A DNA stretch of 64,000 bases from Bos javanicus (lineage: Eukaryota; Chordata; Mammalia; Artiodactyla; Bovidae). The notes beneath the pieces were generated by a model. It searched no databases, was not told the origin of the DNA, and worked only from the letters and a program-made list of their open reading frames with translations. The stretch covers positions 53,450,878 through 53,514,877 of the forward strand of contig NC_083878.1 of assembly GCF_032452875.1 (NCBI RefSeq), given 5' to 3'. Each line of letters begins with the position of its first letter. Positions within the stretch are counted from its first letter, which is position 1. Shown here one piece after another: positions 1 through 12,000 of the stretch. The position numbers were made by a program, and so were the translations under genes.

Positions 1-599
1 TTTTGCAGATGCCCTTTGTTAGCCTGAAAAGAGCTAATTTTTGGTTTTTTGTTTGTTTTTCCTATTTGCAATCTGCTGAGCAGTTTTATTATTTGGGATT
101 TTTTTTTCAAATGTTTGTGTGTGTGTACGTGTGTGTGTGTGTGTGTGTGTGTGTGTAGTGAGATGATAACTTAAGTTTCATTTTTTTCTTAATATGGGGA
201 TTTATTTTTTGACTCTCAAATGTTAAGTCAGTGCTATATTCCTGATAACAAGTCACTGTTTTAGTCATAGCTCTACAGAGAAATAGAACTGATCAAATAT
301 ACATGGTTCCATGTCTATACAGATCTATTTATACATCTGTATTGATCCTTTTATCTGCTGAGAAAGATAGAAAAGTTTTGAGGAATTTGTTTCTCATATG
401 ATTGAGAGACATGGCAAGTCTGAAATCCATAACACAGCCTAGAAGTCTGGGAACTCAGGAAGGATTACTATTATGCAGTTGTGAGGCAGGATTCTCTCAA
501 TATTGGGAAACCTCAGTTTTTGTTTTTAAGGAATTCAAATTATTGGATAAGGCTCAAGGGCAATTAGCAAGAGCAATTTCCTTTCCTTAGAATCAACTT
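1..599. other. Non-coding flank with possible ancient repeat
   Basis: No gene is visible. The first 110 bases are AT-rich single-copy sequence. From about 270 to 560 the text resembles a decayed mammalian interspersed repeat, probably LTR-derived: a 'tctacagagaaatagaac' start, then a 'ggcaag tctgaaatcc' stretch and a 'gaaacctcagtttttg' stretch in the order I remember for such repeats. The family is uncertain and the resemblance is by eye only. Confidence 0.4.
115..157. repeat. (GT)n microsatellite
   Basis: A run of GT dinucleotides interrupted once by 'acgt'. It is a simple repeat, likely length-variable, with no flanking gene. Confidence 0.95.
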
Positions 600-610
600 A
601 TCATAAATGA

Positions 611-1674
611 CTGTGTGGATCACAATAAACTGTGGAAGATTCTGAAAGAGATGGGAATACCAGACCACCTGACCTGCCTCTTGAGAAACCTGTATGCAGG
701 TCAGGAAGCAACAGTTAGAACTGGACATGGAACAATAGACTGGTTCCAAATAGGAAAAGGAGTACGTCAAGGCTGTATATTGTCATCCTGCTTATTTAAC
801 TTATATGCAAAGTACATCATGAGAAACGCTGGGCTGGAAGAAGCACAAGCTGGAATCAAGATTGCAGGAGAAATATGAATAACCTCAGATATGCAGATGA
901 CACCACTCTTATGGCAGAAAGTGAAGAATAACTAAAAAGCCTCTTGATGAAAGTGAAAGAGGAGAGTGACAAAGTTGGCTTAAAACTCAACATTCAGAAA
1001 ACGAAGATCATGGCATCTGGTCCCATCACTTCATGGGAAATAGATGGGGAAACAGGGGAAACAGCATCAGACTTTATTTTTGGGGGCTCCAAAATCACTG
1101 CAGATGGTGGCTGCAACCATGAAATTAAAAGATGCTTTCTCCTTGGAAGAAAAGTTATGACCAACTGAGATAGCATATTGAAAAGCAGAGACATTACTTT
1201 GCCAACAAAGGTCCATCTAGTCAAGGTGATGGTTTTTCCTGTGGTCATATATGGATGTGAGAATTGGACTGTGAAGAAAGCTGAGTGCTGAAGAATTGAT
1301 GCTTTTGAACTGTGGTGTTAGAGAAGACTTTTGAGAGTCCCTTGGACTGCAAGGAGATCCAACCAGTCCATTCTGAAGGAGATCAGCCCTGGGATTTCTT
1401 TGGCAGGAACAATGCTAAAGCTGAAACTCCAGTACTTTGGCCACCTCATATGAAGAGTTGACTCATTGGAAAAGACTCTGATGCTGGGAGGGATTGAGGG
1501 CAGGAGGAGAAGGGGACTACAGAGGATGAGATGGCTGGATGGCATCACTAACTCGATGGACGTGAGTCTGAGTGATCTCCGGGAGTTGGTGATAGACAGG
1601 GAGGCCTAGCGTGCTGCGATTCATGGGGTTGCATAGAGTCAGATACAACTGAGTGACTGAACTGAACTGAACTG
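611..1674 (+). mobile_element. BovB (RTE) LINE, 5'-truncated, with TSD
   Basis: This is the 3' third of a BovB element in sense orientation. It begins inside the reverse transcriptase (the region encoding DHNKLWKILKEMGIPDHLTCL) and still reads RYADD, the metal-binding catalytic motif, near 890. It runs through the C-terminal domain (VPWTARRSNQSIL) to the diagnostic 3' end of repeated 'actga' units. Frame breaks and stops interrupt it, for example the stop after EE near 928, so no product is expected. An 11-base duplication, atcataaatga, lies at 600-610 and again at 1675-1685, which fixes both ends and shows one retrotransposition event with 5' truncation. Confidence 0.95.
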
Positions 1675-1966
1675 ATCATAAATGATATTCATATCTGCCA
1701 AAATATTTCATAGTAACATCGAAACTATGTTTAACAGTACAATAACATCACAGCCTAGCTCAGTTCACACATTAAAATTAGTCATATAATTCTTATGTTG
1801 TTAGGTTTAGTAGTTTTTTATCAATGTCCATGAGGAATATTAGTATGAAATCTTCTCTTTTGCTTTATAATATCTCTTAAACTGCTTTTGGTGTCAAGGC
1901 ATTGTTGGTTTCATAGACTGACTTATGAAGTACTCACTTTTGATTAATTTTATGCAAGATTTATTG

Positions 1967-3245
1967 TTGTTATTGTTCAATCACTAAGTTGTGTCCGAGT
2001 TTTTGCAATCCCATAGACTGAACTGTAGCATGCCATGCTCTTCTGTCCTCCATTATCTTGAGGAGTTTGCTCAAATTCATATCCATTGAGTCAGTAATGC
2101 TATTTAACCATCTCATCCTCTGCTGCCATCTTCTGCCTTTGCCTTCAATCTTTCCCAGCATCAGGATCTTTTCCAGTGAGTCAGTTCTTCACATCAGGTG
2201 GCCAAAAGATTGGAGCTTCAGCTTCAGCAATAGTCCTTTCAACAAATAGTCAGGGTTGATTGCCTTTAGGGTTGACTGGTTTAATCTCTTTACAGTCCAA
2301 TGAACTCTCAAAGGTCTTCTCCAGCACTACAGTTTGAAAACATCAGTTCTTTAGTGCTCAACATCCTTTATAGCCCAGCTTTCACATCTGTACCTGACTA
2401 CTGAAGAAACATAGCTTTGACTATATGACTTTTTTTTGCAAAGTGATGTCTCTGCTTTTTAATATACTGTCTAGGTTGTCACAGCTTTCTTTCAATGGAG
2501 CAAGCATCTTTTAATTTCATGACTACAGTCACCATCTGCAATGATTTTGAATCCCAAGAAAAGAAAATCTGTCACTGCTTCCACTCCCCCCCCCCTTTCT
2601 ATTTGTCATGAAGTGATGGGACCAAATGTCATGATCTTTGTTTTTTCAGTGCTGAGTTTCAAGCCAGCTTTCACTCTCCTCTTTCATCTTCATCAAGAGG
2701 CTCTTCAGTTCCTTCACTTTCTGCCATTATCATGGCATCATCTGCATATCTGAGGTTGCTGATATTTCTCCCAGTAATCTTGATTCCATCTTGTGATATA
2801 TCCAGCTTGTCATTTTGCATGACGTGCTCTGCATAGAAGTTAAATAAACAGGGTGAGGTGGCATTAGTAGTAAAGAACCTGCCTGCCAATGCAGGAGATA
2901 TAAGACACACAGGTTCAATCCCTGGGTTGCAAAGATCCCCTTGAGAAGGGCATGGCAACCCACTCCAGTATTCTTGCCTGCGGAATCCCATAGACAGAAG
3001 AGCCTGGTGGGCTATGGTCCTTAGGTTGCAAAGAGTCAGACATGACTGAAGAAACTTAGCATGCACACATACACCACAATATAGAGTCTTATCACATTCC
3101 TCTCCCAGTTTGAAACCAGTCCCTTGTTTCATGTCCAGTTCTAACTGTTGTTTCTTGACCCGCACACAGCTTTCTCAGGAAACAGATAAGGTGGTCTGGT
3201 ACTCCCATGTATTTAAGAATTTTCCACAGTTTGCTATGATTCACA
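1967..3245 (-). mobile_element. BovB LINE, antisense, 5'-truncated, with TSD and nested SINE
   Basis: Read on the minus strand, this is the RT-to-3'-end part of BovB. The BovB tail is at the left edge and RT sequence (GIPDHL-type region, YADDAMIMAES near 2735) at the right. A Bov-tA SINE interrupts it at about 2852-3075, after which BovB resumes. The 12-base duplication caagatttattg occurs at 1955-1966 and 3246-3257, which brackets the whole unit including the nested SINE. It is heavily mutated compared with the copy at 26.8 kb, so probably older. No functional product. Confidence 0.93.
2852..3075 (+). mobile_element. Bov-tA SINE nested in BovB
   Basis: It has a tRNA-like head (ggtggcattagtagtaaag, then an aggttcaatccctggg B-box) followed by the BovB-derived tail ending in a tcagacatgactgaag form. 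It interrupts BovB sequence that resumes with the text for the next RT residues, so it is younger than its host. The end positions are good to about 10 bases. Confidence 0.9.
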
Positions 3246-4469
3246 CAAGATTTATTGCACAAATTTTATTATTTGTTCATTAACTATTTCATAGAATTCA
3301 CCAGTAAAACTATCTTTGTCTGGAGTACTCTTTGTGGGAATTTTTGCTTATTTTTTTCTTTGTTTCTTTTTTTTTTTTTTTAACCAATATTCAATTCTAA
3401 AAATAGCTATAGGACAATTTAGACCATTTATTTTTGAGTAAGATTTCAAAGACTTTGTCCATTTTACCTAAGGAGTTGAACCAGTATAAATTTGTTAAGA
3501 TTGGACTTTTATTTTTTATATCTCCATATTCTATAGTGATGCTTCTATATAATTCCAGATGTTATTAATTTATATCTTCACTCATTTTTCACTGGTCAAT
3601 ATGAAAAGAAGTTTCTAAATTTTATTAATCTTCTCGAACAACCATCTTTTGGTTTTATGTATTTTCTTTATTGTTTCTCTGGGTTCTTTTTAAATGATTT
3701 TGGGTTTCATGTTTTTCTTCTGCTTTCATTCAATCATTTGATGTCATTGATAGCCTTTTGTTTCTCACAGGCTATAAATTTCCAACTAAATGCTGCTTTA
3801 GTTCTATCACACAATTTTGATATCTTATATTTTCATTTTTATTGAATACAGATACTTCCTGTTTTCCTTTATGAATTCATCTTTGAACCACAGCTTATAT
3901 ACAAGTAAGTTATTTAGTTTACAAATGTATGGTAATTTTTCAGAAATATTTTTTTATATTTCTAATTTAATTCCATTGTGAACAGAGAATATATTTCCTA
4001 TGAATTGAATCCTTTGAACTGTACTGAGACTTTTGTTATGTGTCAGAATATATTCTCTCTTAACTAATGTCCTACGTGTACTAGAAAAAATATTCATTCT
4101 AATGCTGTTGTGCAAAGTATTTATAAATTTTAATTAGATCAAGTTTGCTGAAATTATTACTCATTTTCCATATATTTTCTGTCTACTTATTTTATCAGTT
4201 GTTTAGAGATGGTATTAAAATTTTATAATGCAATTTTTTTGCCTGTTTACTTCTCCTTTCAGTTCTATAATGTTTTGTTTCATGCATTTGAAGGTCTATG
4301 ATTAACTGCATAAATATCAAGGATTTGTATGCCTTCCTGATAACATAACACTTTTACAACAATGAAATGACTTCCTTTATCTCATAATATCCTTTATTCC
4401 CAAATTTATCTTGTTTGATAATATAGCCATTTAAGTTTTCTTTCTATTAGTGTTAGCATATACCATTTC

Positions 4470-4790
4470 CCAGGACTTCCCTCAAAGCTCACTTGGTAAA
4501 GAATCCGCCTGCAATGCAGGAGACCCCAGTTCAATTTCTCGGTCTGGAAGATCTGCTGGAGAAGGGATAGGCTACCAACTCCAGTATTCTTGGGCTTCCC
4601 TTGTGGCTCAGCCATTAAGAATCTGCCTGCAACGAGGGAGACCTGGATTCAATCCCTGGCTTGGGAAAATCCCCGGGAGAAGAGAAAGGCTACCCATTCC
4701 AGTATCCTGGCCTGGAGAATTCCATGGACTACATAGTTCATGGGGTCACAAAGAGCTGGACATGACTGAGCAACTTTCAGTTTCACTTTC
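4470..4790 (+). mobile_element. Bov-tA SINE with partial tandem duplication
   Basis: Two heads are present. A tRNA-like head and body run to 'actccagtattcttgg', then a second 'gcttcccttgtggctcag' head begins at about 4593, followed by a full body and BovB-like tail. The 11-base target duplication tataccatttc lies at 4459-4469 and 4791-4801, so both units arrived together. The same architecture appears at 37714-38052 and 63160-63467. Confidence 0.9.
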
Positions 4791-5105
4791 TATACCATTT
4801 CGCATTATTTTATTTTTTTAATATATTTGTGTCTTTATATTAAAACTATATTCCAGGGCAAACAGTATTAACTTGGATTTTATTTCTTTAATCAATCAAT
4901 CAATCTCTAACTCTTAATTACATTTAAAATGATAATCAATGTGGCTAGTTTGAACCTATCATTTGACTGTATGTTTTATATTTCTGAATCTCTCTTTGGT
5001 TTCTTTCTCTTTTTGTGCCTTCTTTTGGATGAGTCTTTTATTGGTATGGTTTATTTCCTGTTAATCTACTAACTATAATTCTGGCTTTCTTAATGTATTT
5101 ATTTT

Positions 5106-5368
5106 TTTTTAATTTGAGTTGAGTCTTTGTTGCTGCATGTGGGCTTTCTCTAGTTGTGGCGAGTGGGGGCTACTCTTTGCTGCGGTGTGCAGGCTTCTCA
5201 TTGCAGTGGCTTCTCTTGTTGTGGACTGCAGACTCTACAGATATGAGCTTCAATTGTTGTGGCATGCAGGCTCAGAAGTTGTAGCCCACAGACATGTGGA
5301 ATCATTCCATGTTCCTTGCACTGGCAGGTCTATTCTTATCCACTGTACCACCAGGGAAGTCCAATACA
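5106..5368 (-). mobile_element. CHR-type tRNA SINE, antisense
   Basis: The right edge carries the reverse complement of a 'ggacttccctggtgg' head. The left part has the alternating 'gttgtggc...ctctagttgtgg...gtgcaggcttctc' body typical of cetartiodactyl CHR elements, and a T-rich edge is the reversed A tail. It lies inside the old antisense L1. A 20-base T run at 5376-5396 follows. Confidence 0.85.
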
Positions 5369-5447
5369 ATTCTTGTTTTTTTTTTTTTTTTTTTTTACTG
5401 TAATAGTTTCTTTACAGTTTAACATGCATCAGTATCTTCTCAAACTA

Positions 5448-5524
5448 AAAAGTGAAAGTGTTAGTTGTCGGTCTTTTGCATTGCAGGTAGATTCTATACC
5501 ATCTGAGCCACGAGGGAAGCCCAT
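5448..5524 (-). mobile_element. Bov-tA SINE remnant, internally deleted
   Basis: Antisense Bov-tA whose tail ('aaagtgaaagtgttagttg') is joined almost directly to its head ('gcattgcaggtagattc...gagccacgagggaagccc'). About 120 bases of the usual body are missing. Confidence 0.75.
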
Positions 5525-6167
5525 CTTTTCAGAGTGAACCTATCAAATAATATTGTATAAACTCACATATAGTTAAGAATTGTGCTATAATACACTTCTG
5601 TGTTTCACCTTTTTGTCTTTATGCTATGGCTGTCAGTAGCATAACAGCATGATATTTTTATACATGCATTATAAAATTCAAGCCCACTGTAATTTTTTGT
5701 TTAAGCTCATTATATTTTAAAGACTAAAAATTATTAAATAATTATTCATTTAAATTATTAGTTACTTACTCTCATTTTTTTTTAAATCTTGTGACAGATT
5801 CTCTGTGTATGAGGGACTACCTCTCATATATTTTGAAGTTTAGATTCATTGGTTATATAAACTTTCAGCTTTTCTACTTTTGAAAATCTTGTCATTTTGC
5901 CTTCATTAAAAAGACATTTTTTGATAACTATAGAATTATTGGTTTAAAATGATTCTTATTTGTTTTTAACTCTCTAAAATGCGGTTACCATACTCTTCAA
6001 TTCCTTTTTTTTTTTTTTAGATCTTTATTTTTATATATCAAAAAAAAAAAAAAAGAACTTCTAATTTCCAATCTAAAATATAAAGAGTTTGGATCCTCAG
6101 AAAAACAAAGAAGAGCTGGCATCTTCACAAAAACAACAAAAAAAGCTGACAAATGAAAAAACAACTC

Positions 6168-7841
6168 TTTTTTTTTTTAATTTTATTTTATTTTTAAACT
6201 TTACAATATTGTATTAGTTTTGCCAAATATCGAAATGAATCCGCCACAGGTATACATGTATTCCCCATCCTGAACCCTCCTCCCTCCTCCCTCCCCATAC
6301 CCTCCCTCTGGGTCATCCCAGTGCACCAGCCCCAAGCATCCAGTATCGTGCATCGAACCTGGACTGGCGACTCATTTCATACATGATATTATACATGTTT
6401 CAATGCCATTCTCCCAAATCTCCCCACCCTCTCCCTCTCCCACAGAGTCTAGAAGACTGATCTATACATCGGTGTCTCTTTTGCTGTCTTGTACACAGGG
6501 TTATTGTTACCATCTTTCTAAATTCCATATATATGCATTAGTATACTGTATTGGTGTTTTTCTTTCTGGCTTACTTCACTCTGTATAATAGGTTCCAGTT
6601 TCATCCATCTCATTAGAACTGATTCAAATGTATTCTTTTTAATGGCCGAGTAATACTCCATTGTGTATATGTACCACTGCTTTCTTTATCCATTCATCTG
6701 CTGATGGACATCTAGGTTGCTTCCATGTCCTGGCTATTATAAACAGTGCTGCAATGAACATTGGGGTACACGTGTCTCTTTCAATTCTGTTTTCCTCAGT
6801 GTGTATGCCCAGCAGTGGGATTGCTGGATCATAAGGCAGTTCTATTTCCAGTTTTTAAAGGAATCTCCACACTGTTCTCCATAGTGGCTGTACTAGTTTG
6901 CATTCCCACCAACAGTGTAAGAGGGTTCCCTTTTCTCCACACCCTCTCCAGCATTTATTGCTTGTAGACTTTTGGATCACAGCCATTCTGACTGGTGTGA
7001 AATGGTACCTCATAGTGGTTTTGATTTGCATTTCTCTGATAATGAATGATGTTGAGCATCTTTTCATGTGTTTGTTAGCCATCTATATGTCTTCTTTGGA
7101 GAAATGTCTATTTAGTTCTTTGGCCCATTTTTTGATTGGGTCATTTATTTTTCTGGAGTTGAGCTATAGGAGTTGCTTGTATATTTTTGAGATTAGTCGT
7201 TTGTTAGTTGCTTCATTTGTTATTATATTCTCCCATTCTGAAGGCTGCCTTTTCATCTTGCTAATAGTTTCCTTTGTTGTGCAGAAGCTTTTAAGTTTAA
7301 TTAGGTCCCATTTGTTCATTTTTGCTTTTATTTCTAATATTCTGGAAGGTGGGTCATAGAGGATCCTGCTGTGATGTGTGTTGGAGAGTGTTTTGCCTAT
7401 GTTCTCCTCTAGGAGTTTTATAGTTTCTGGTCTTACATTGAGATCTTTAATCCATTCTGAGTTTATTTTTGTGTATGGTGTTAGAAAGTGTTCTAGTTTC
7501 ATTCTTTTACAAGTGGTTGACCAGATTTCCCAGCACCACTTATTAAAGAGATTATCTTTAATCCATTGCATATTCTTGCCTCCTTTGTCAAAGATAAGGT
7601 GTCCATATGTGTGTGGATTTATCTCTGGGCTTTCTATTTTGTTCCATTGATTTATATTTCTGTCTTTGTGCCAGTACCATACTGTCTTGATAACTGTGGC
7701 TTTGTAATAGAGCCTGAAGTCAGGTAGGTTGATTCCTCCAGTTCCATTCTTCTTTCTCAAGATAGCTTTGGCTATTCGAGGTTTTTTGTATTTCCATACA
7801 AATTGTGAAATTATTTGTTCTAGCTCTTTGAAGAATACAGT
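6168..7841 (-). mobile_element. Ruminant L1 (L1-BT type), antisense, 5'-truncated
   Basis: A young L1 in minus orientation. A T run at 6168 is the reversed poly(A). The C+G-rich 3' UTR with its 'cctccctcctccctcc' phrase and the 'cagtgcaccagccccaagc' phrase follow, then the C-terminal half of ORF2 up to about 7841, where the copy is truncated inside RT. Compared with the second copy at 16904-18974 it aligns almost base for base. I found no clear TSD; only a short T-rich match (tcttttt) is shared by both edges. Confidence 0.93.
6435..7841 (-). pseudogene. L1 ORF2 C-terminal half, broken
   Basis: L1 ORF2 encodes the endonuclease-reverse transcriptase that copies L1 RNA into DNA. Only the part after the RT catalytic core is present. 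It runs from FFKELEQIISQFVWKYKKPR through NPHTYGHLIFDKG to the C-terminal cysteine motif (CWRGCGEKGTLLHC, C-x3-C-x7-H-x4-C with the next Cys) near 6900-6970. The frame is cut by TAG at 7164-7166, directly followed in frame by more ORF2, and again by a stop at 7083-7085. There is no start of its own; the apparent N-terminal residues before KRTVFF come from flanking DNA. Not functional. Confidence 0.9.
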
Positions 7842-8095
7842 TCTTTTTAGATACACTAGAGAATTAAGGTCACAGAACAGATGACTGAAAATTCTCAAGA
7901 TAGGCAGATATAGAGAATACCTTTGGCTTTTTGGCTAACAGCAGAAACTACTGTTGGAACCAGCATCAGGTAAGGATACTTAAAGGGTAGTTGACTAATT
8001 TGTGGAGACTGAATATAAACTAGTTTGAGAAATAAAATTTTACAGCAGCCTGACCTTGGGGGCATTCCCATACATTTATGGTTTTTACGTCAAAC
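7842..8095. other. Unassigned flank
   Basis: AT-rich text with no recognised gene. It may continue the sequence at 6010-6167 that the L1-BT copy split, but I could not assign a family. Confidence 0.4.
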
Positions 8096-8300
8096 TTGTT
8101 GTTGTTGTCCAGTCATTCGGTCATGTCCGATTCTTGTGACCCCATGGACTGCAGCCTGCCTGGCTTCCCTATCCTTTACCATCTCCCGGAGCTTGCTCAA
8201 ACTCAAGTTCATTGAATCAGTGATGCCATCCAACCATCTTGTCTTCTGTTATCCCCTTCTCCTCCTACCTTCAATCCTTCTGAGTATCAGGGTCTTTTAT
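8096..8300 (-). mobile_element. BovB 3' end, antisense, short
   Basis: About 205 bases of BovB 3' terminal sequence in minus orientation. It starts with the 'ttgttgttgtccagtcattcgg' type tail and stops abruptly at 'tcagggtctttta'. Severe 5' truncation. No duplication recognised. Confidence 0.85.
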
Positions 8301-8465
8301 CTCCAGTAGTTCCAATAGACTCTGTAAAGATTGGCAGAAAATTTCCTTCTGCTTTCAGCTGTAAGAATGGAAAACTAGCTTTTGAAATAAGCCTACACAT
8401 TTCTGTATTTCATAATAAGTGCTCGCCCACAAGGGAAATTATTTGATTAAACCCAACCAATGTGG

Positions 8466-8734
8466 CAATGGCACCCCACTCTAGTACTCTTGCCTGGAAA
8501 ATCCCATGGATGGAGGAGCCTGGTGGGCTGCAGTCCATGGGGTCGCTGGGAGTTGGACATGACTAAGCGACTTCACTTTCACTTTTCACTTTCATGCGTT
8601 GGAGAAGGAAATGGCAACCCACTCCAGTGTTCTTGCCTGGAGAATCCCAGGGACGGGGGGGCCTGGTGGGCTGCCATCTTTGGGGTTGCGCAGAGTCAGA
8701 CATGACTGAAGCGACTTAGCAGCAGCAGTAGCAG
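8466..8734 (+). mobile_element. BOV-A2 SINE with TSD
   Basis: Two BovA monomers are joined by a 'cttcactttcacttttcact' linker and end in an (AGC)n-type tail. The 12-base duplication caaccaatgtgg flanks it at 8454-8465 and 8735-8746. The divergence by eye is low, so it is a young insertion. Confidence 0.96.
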
Positions 8735-8880
8735 CAACCAATGTGGAGGCATGGAAATATCTAAGTCCAGCTGCTTCCAGTGATCCTGTCTTATCTACGG
8801 AGTACAATAGGGCTCCTGAATAATAATAATAAGTATTTACAGCTAAAAGAATCTCAAGACTCAGATTCTATTAAGTCCCG

Positions 8881-9092
8881 AAAGTGCTAGACATTCAGTC
8901 ATGTCTGACCTTTGAGACCCCATGAACTGTATCCCACAAGGCTCTTCTGTCTATGCAATTCTTCAGGTAAGAATACTGCCTAAGTGGGTTGCCATTCCCT
9001 TCTCCAGGGAATCTTCCTGACTCAGCGATTGAACCTGGGTCTCCCTCATTACAGACAGATTCTTTACCATCTGAGACACCAGGTAAGCCCAT
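8881..9092 (-). mobile_element. Bov-tA SINE, antisense
   Basis: A reversed BovB-like tail ('agtcatgtctgacc') on the left and a reversed tRNA-like head ('ctttaccatctgagacacc') on the right. Full length for the family but quite diverged. Confidence 0.9.
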
Positions 9093-9095
9093 GAA

Positions 9096-12000
9096 GTCCT
9101 TAAGGGAACACAAAGATGGCAAGGGAAACAAAAACTAGGTTACCAGAGAAAACTTCAGCTTCTGACACTTATAGTTACAGTGAACAATAAATAGAGTTTA
9201 TCTCCCAGACAGATAAACATAAAAACACACAATAAAGATTTACCTTGTTTCCTTTTACCTGCTGTATCACTTCCGGCTTTCAGCAACAACAACATTACCA
9301 AATCAAGATAAAAGGCAGAAATATAGTCTGAAGATACAGGGTATACCTCAGAACCACAGCCAGATAGGACACAGATTTTGAAATTAATGGAACAAGAACT
9401 TAAAATAATTACAATATGCTAAAGGTTTTAATGTAAAAAGTCAATAATATGCAAGAATGTATGGATAATATAAGTGGAGAGATGCAAACTTGAACACAGT
9501 ATCACAAAAAAATTAAAGAACAATGTAGCAGAAATGAAGAATACCTTTGATGGGCTCACTAGTAAATTGGATACAGTCAGGGAAAGAAACAGTGAACTTG
9601 AAGATATAACAATATAAAATTCCCACAGTGAAATGTAAAGGAAAAAAAAAGGAATGGAAACGATAGAATAGAGTATCTAGGAATGCCAGAACATGCAAAT
9701 GATGAAATATACAAATGATGGAAATATCAGAAGAGGAAGAAAAATAAAAAGAAATATTTAAAGTAATACTGGCTAAGAACTTTCTAAAATTTTTGACAGA
9801 CACAAAGCCAACATGCTCTAAGAACATCAAGTAAGATAAATACTAAAAAATCTATGTCTAGGTATCTTAAAGTCAAACTTCAGAATATTGGAGACAAATA
9901 AAATATTTAAAGAAGCCAGGATGGGGACAGGAGCAATAAATATCTTACCTATAGATAAACAAGAATAAGAATTATGCCAGGCTTCTCTTCAGGCACTATT
10001 CAAGCAAGAAGAGAGTGGAGTGATATATTAGACTGTGAAAAGAAAAAAAAAATCTTAGAACTCTAGATTTAGCAAAATTACCATTCAGAATTGAGAAGGA
10101 ATAAAGATAAAATAAAATATTTTAAAATTTTCTTATTCATAAATGTTTATAGATAATAGCTTTTTCAAAATAATAATTGCAATAAATCTTAGGATGATTA
10201 TACCTTATGATTAAGTGAAATATATGGCAACAATATTATAAGGGATGGGTGGAAGACATTTGATAAAAGATCCCTAAACTAATAATGAAGTGGCACAATT
10301 TTATTTGAGAATGGACTTAAATTAGCTGTAAATGTATATAGCAAACTGTAGGACAACCAGTAATAAAATTTTAAGAGAAGTATAAAGAGTATGCTAAGAG
10401 AAGTGAGAAATGCAAATCACATAAAATGATCAATTGAAAACAGAGAATGCAGAAAAAAAAGAATGAAAAACAACAACAACAAACTCAAAGACAGCAATGA
10501 ATAAAAAGTAATAACAAATATGATAAATATTTAAGGCAACTTTATCAATAATCATTTAAATGGTCTTAATATGCATATAAAGACTATCAGACTGGATTAA
10601 CAAAACAAGATAAAAAATGTATGTGTTGTCTACAAGAAGCCTACTTTAATTTTAAAAACATTGACAGAAAATGTACTGTACTAACACTAATAAAAAGAAA
10701 TCAGGAATAGCTATATTAATTTCAGACAAAGCAGATTTTAGTGTAAGAAAAAATATTAGATATACAGAGGGCATCACATAAAGATCAAGGGGTCAATTCT
10801 TCAAGTAGGCATACAATACTTAATGTGTGTGCACGCAAAAACTGTACATCAAAATAAGCGAGGAAAAAACTGATAGAACTGAAAGGAGAAATAGAAAAAT
10901 CCACTGTCATAGTTGAAGACTTTAAGCCCTAAAATCAGTAACTGAGAGGTCAAGGAGCAGAAAATCATTAACTATATAGTTGAAATGAACAGCACCATCA
11001 ATCAACTGAATCTAATGTTGAAGATGAAACTCCAAAACTTTGGCTACCTGATGCAAAGAACTGACTCATTGGAAAAGACCCTGATGCTGGGAAAGATTGA
11101 AGGCAGGAGGAGAAAGGGACAACAGACAATGAAATAGTCGGATGGCATCACTGACTCAATGGACATTAGTTTGAGTTAACTCCAGGAGTTGGTGATGGAC
11201 AGGGAGGCCTGGCATGCTTCAGTCCATGGGGTCGCAAAGAATCGAACTGAACTGACAGTTATAAAATACTTCACAACATCAAAATACATAATGTTCTTTA
11301 TCTCACATAAAATATTCCCCCAAATAGACCACAACCTGAGTAATTAAGCACATCTTGGCATATTTAAAAGAGTAAAAATTACATAAAATGTATTGTCAGA
11401 TGACAACAGAATTAAAAATCTGTAACAGAATGAAGCTAGAAGATCCCAAAATACTTGATTATGAAACATCATGCATTGGTATCATACATGTATAAAGGAG
11501 GAAGTATCAAAGACAACTTAAAAAGTATTTTTAAAAACTGAAAATACAAATTTTCAAACTTAGTGTGATATGGAAAAATTAGACAAATATATTCATAAGA
11601 TTAAGTGTTTATATTATAAAAGATGAAAATATAAAATAAATAATCTAAACTTCAACATTCAAAAATCTGAAAATATAGAGAGAATTGAATCCAAAATAAG
11701 CAAAAGCAAAAAAAAAAAAAAAATCAGAATAGAAATCAATTAAATTGCAAGCAGAAAATTAACAGAGAAAATCAATGAATGGAATTAAATCAAAAGCTAG
11801 TCAAAGAAAAATGAAACAGAATCCATAAATCCATAAAACTTAAGCCAAGATAAACAGGATAAAAACAGAAGACACAAATTATCAGAAATGAAATCAATGC
11901 CAGCACAAATCATCTCCTGGTCATTGAAAGATAATCAAGGGATATTATAAAAAAAAACTTCCTATCCCAAATTTGATACATTAGATAAAATGGACCAGTT

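Larger units (their letters stand above)
3258..6005 (-). mobile_element. Old L1 LINE fragment, antisense, interrupted by SINEs
   Basis: Degenerate antisense L1. From left to right it matches antisense of the start of the RT domain ('agaattcaccagtaaaac'), the region between endonuclease and RT, the endonuclease ('aattccattgtgaacagag' stretch near 3970) and sequence upstream of ORF2 near 5800-5960. SINEs split it at 4470-4790, 5106-5368 and about 5448-5524. No reading frame of useful length remains. Identification rests on the collinear order of recognisable L1 phrases, not on an alignment. It is probably of L1M age, which predates ruminants. Confidence 0.75.

Noticed and set aside
2671..3165. 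A 164-residue minus-strand frame
   Set aside because: It runs through BovB, a nested SINE and BovB again. No single ancestral protein.
6898..7359. A 153-residue plus-strand frame rich in hydrophobic residues, like a membrane protein
   Set aside because: It is the antisense of L1 ORF2. The same hydrophobic shadow appears at 17801-18253 opposite the other L1 copy.
8720..8735. (AGC)n and (CTG)n runs at SINE ends as triplet-repeat loci or a CRISPR-like array
   Set aside because: They are the short tails of BOV-A2 elements. No spaced direct repeats of CRISPR type occur anywhere in the window.
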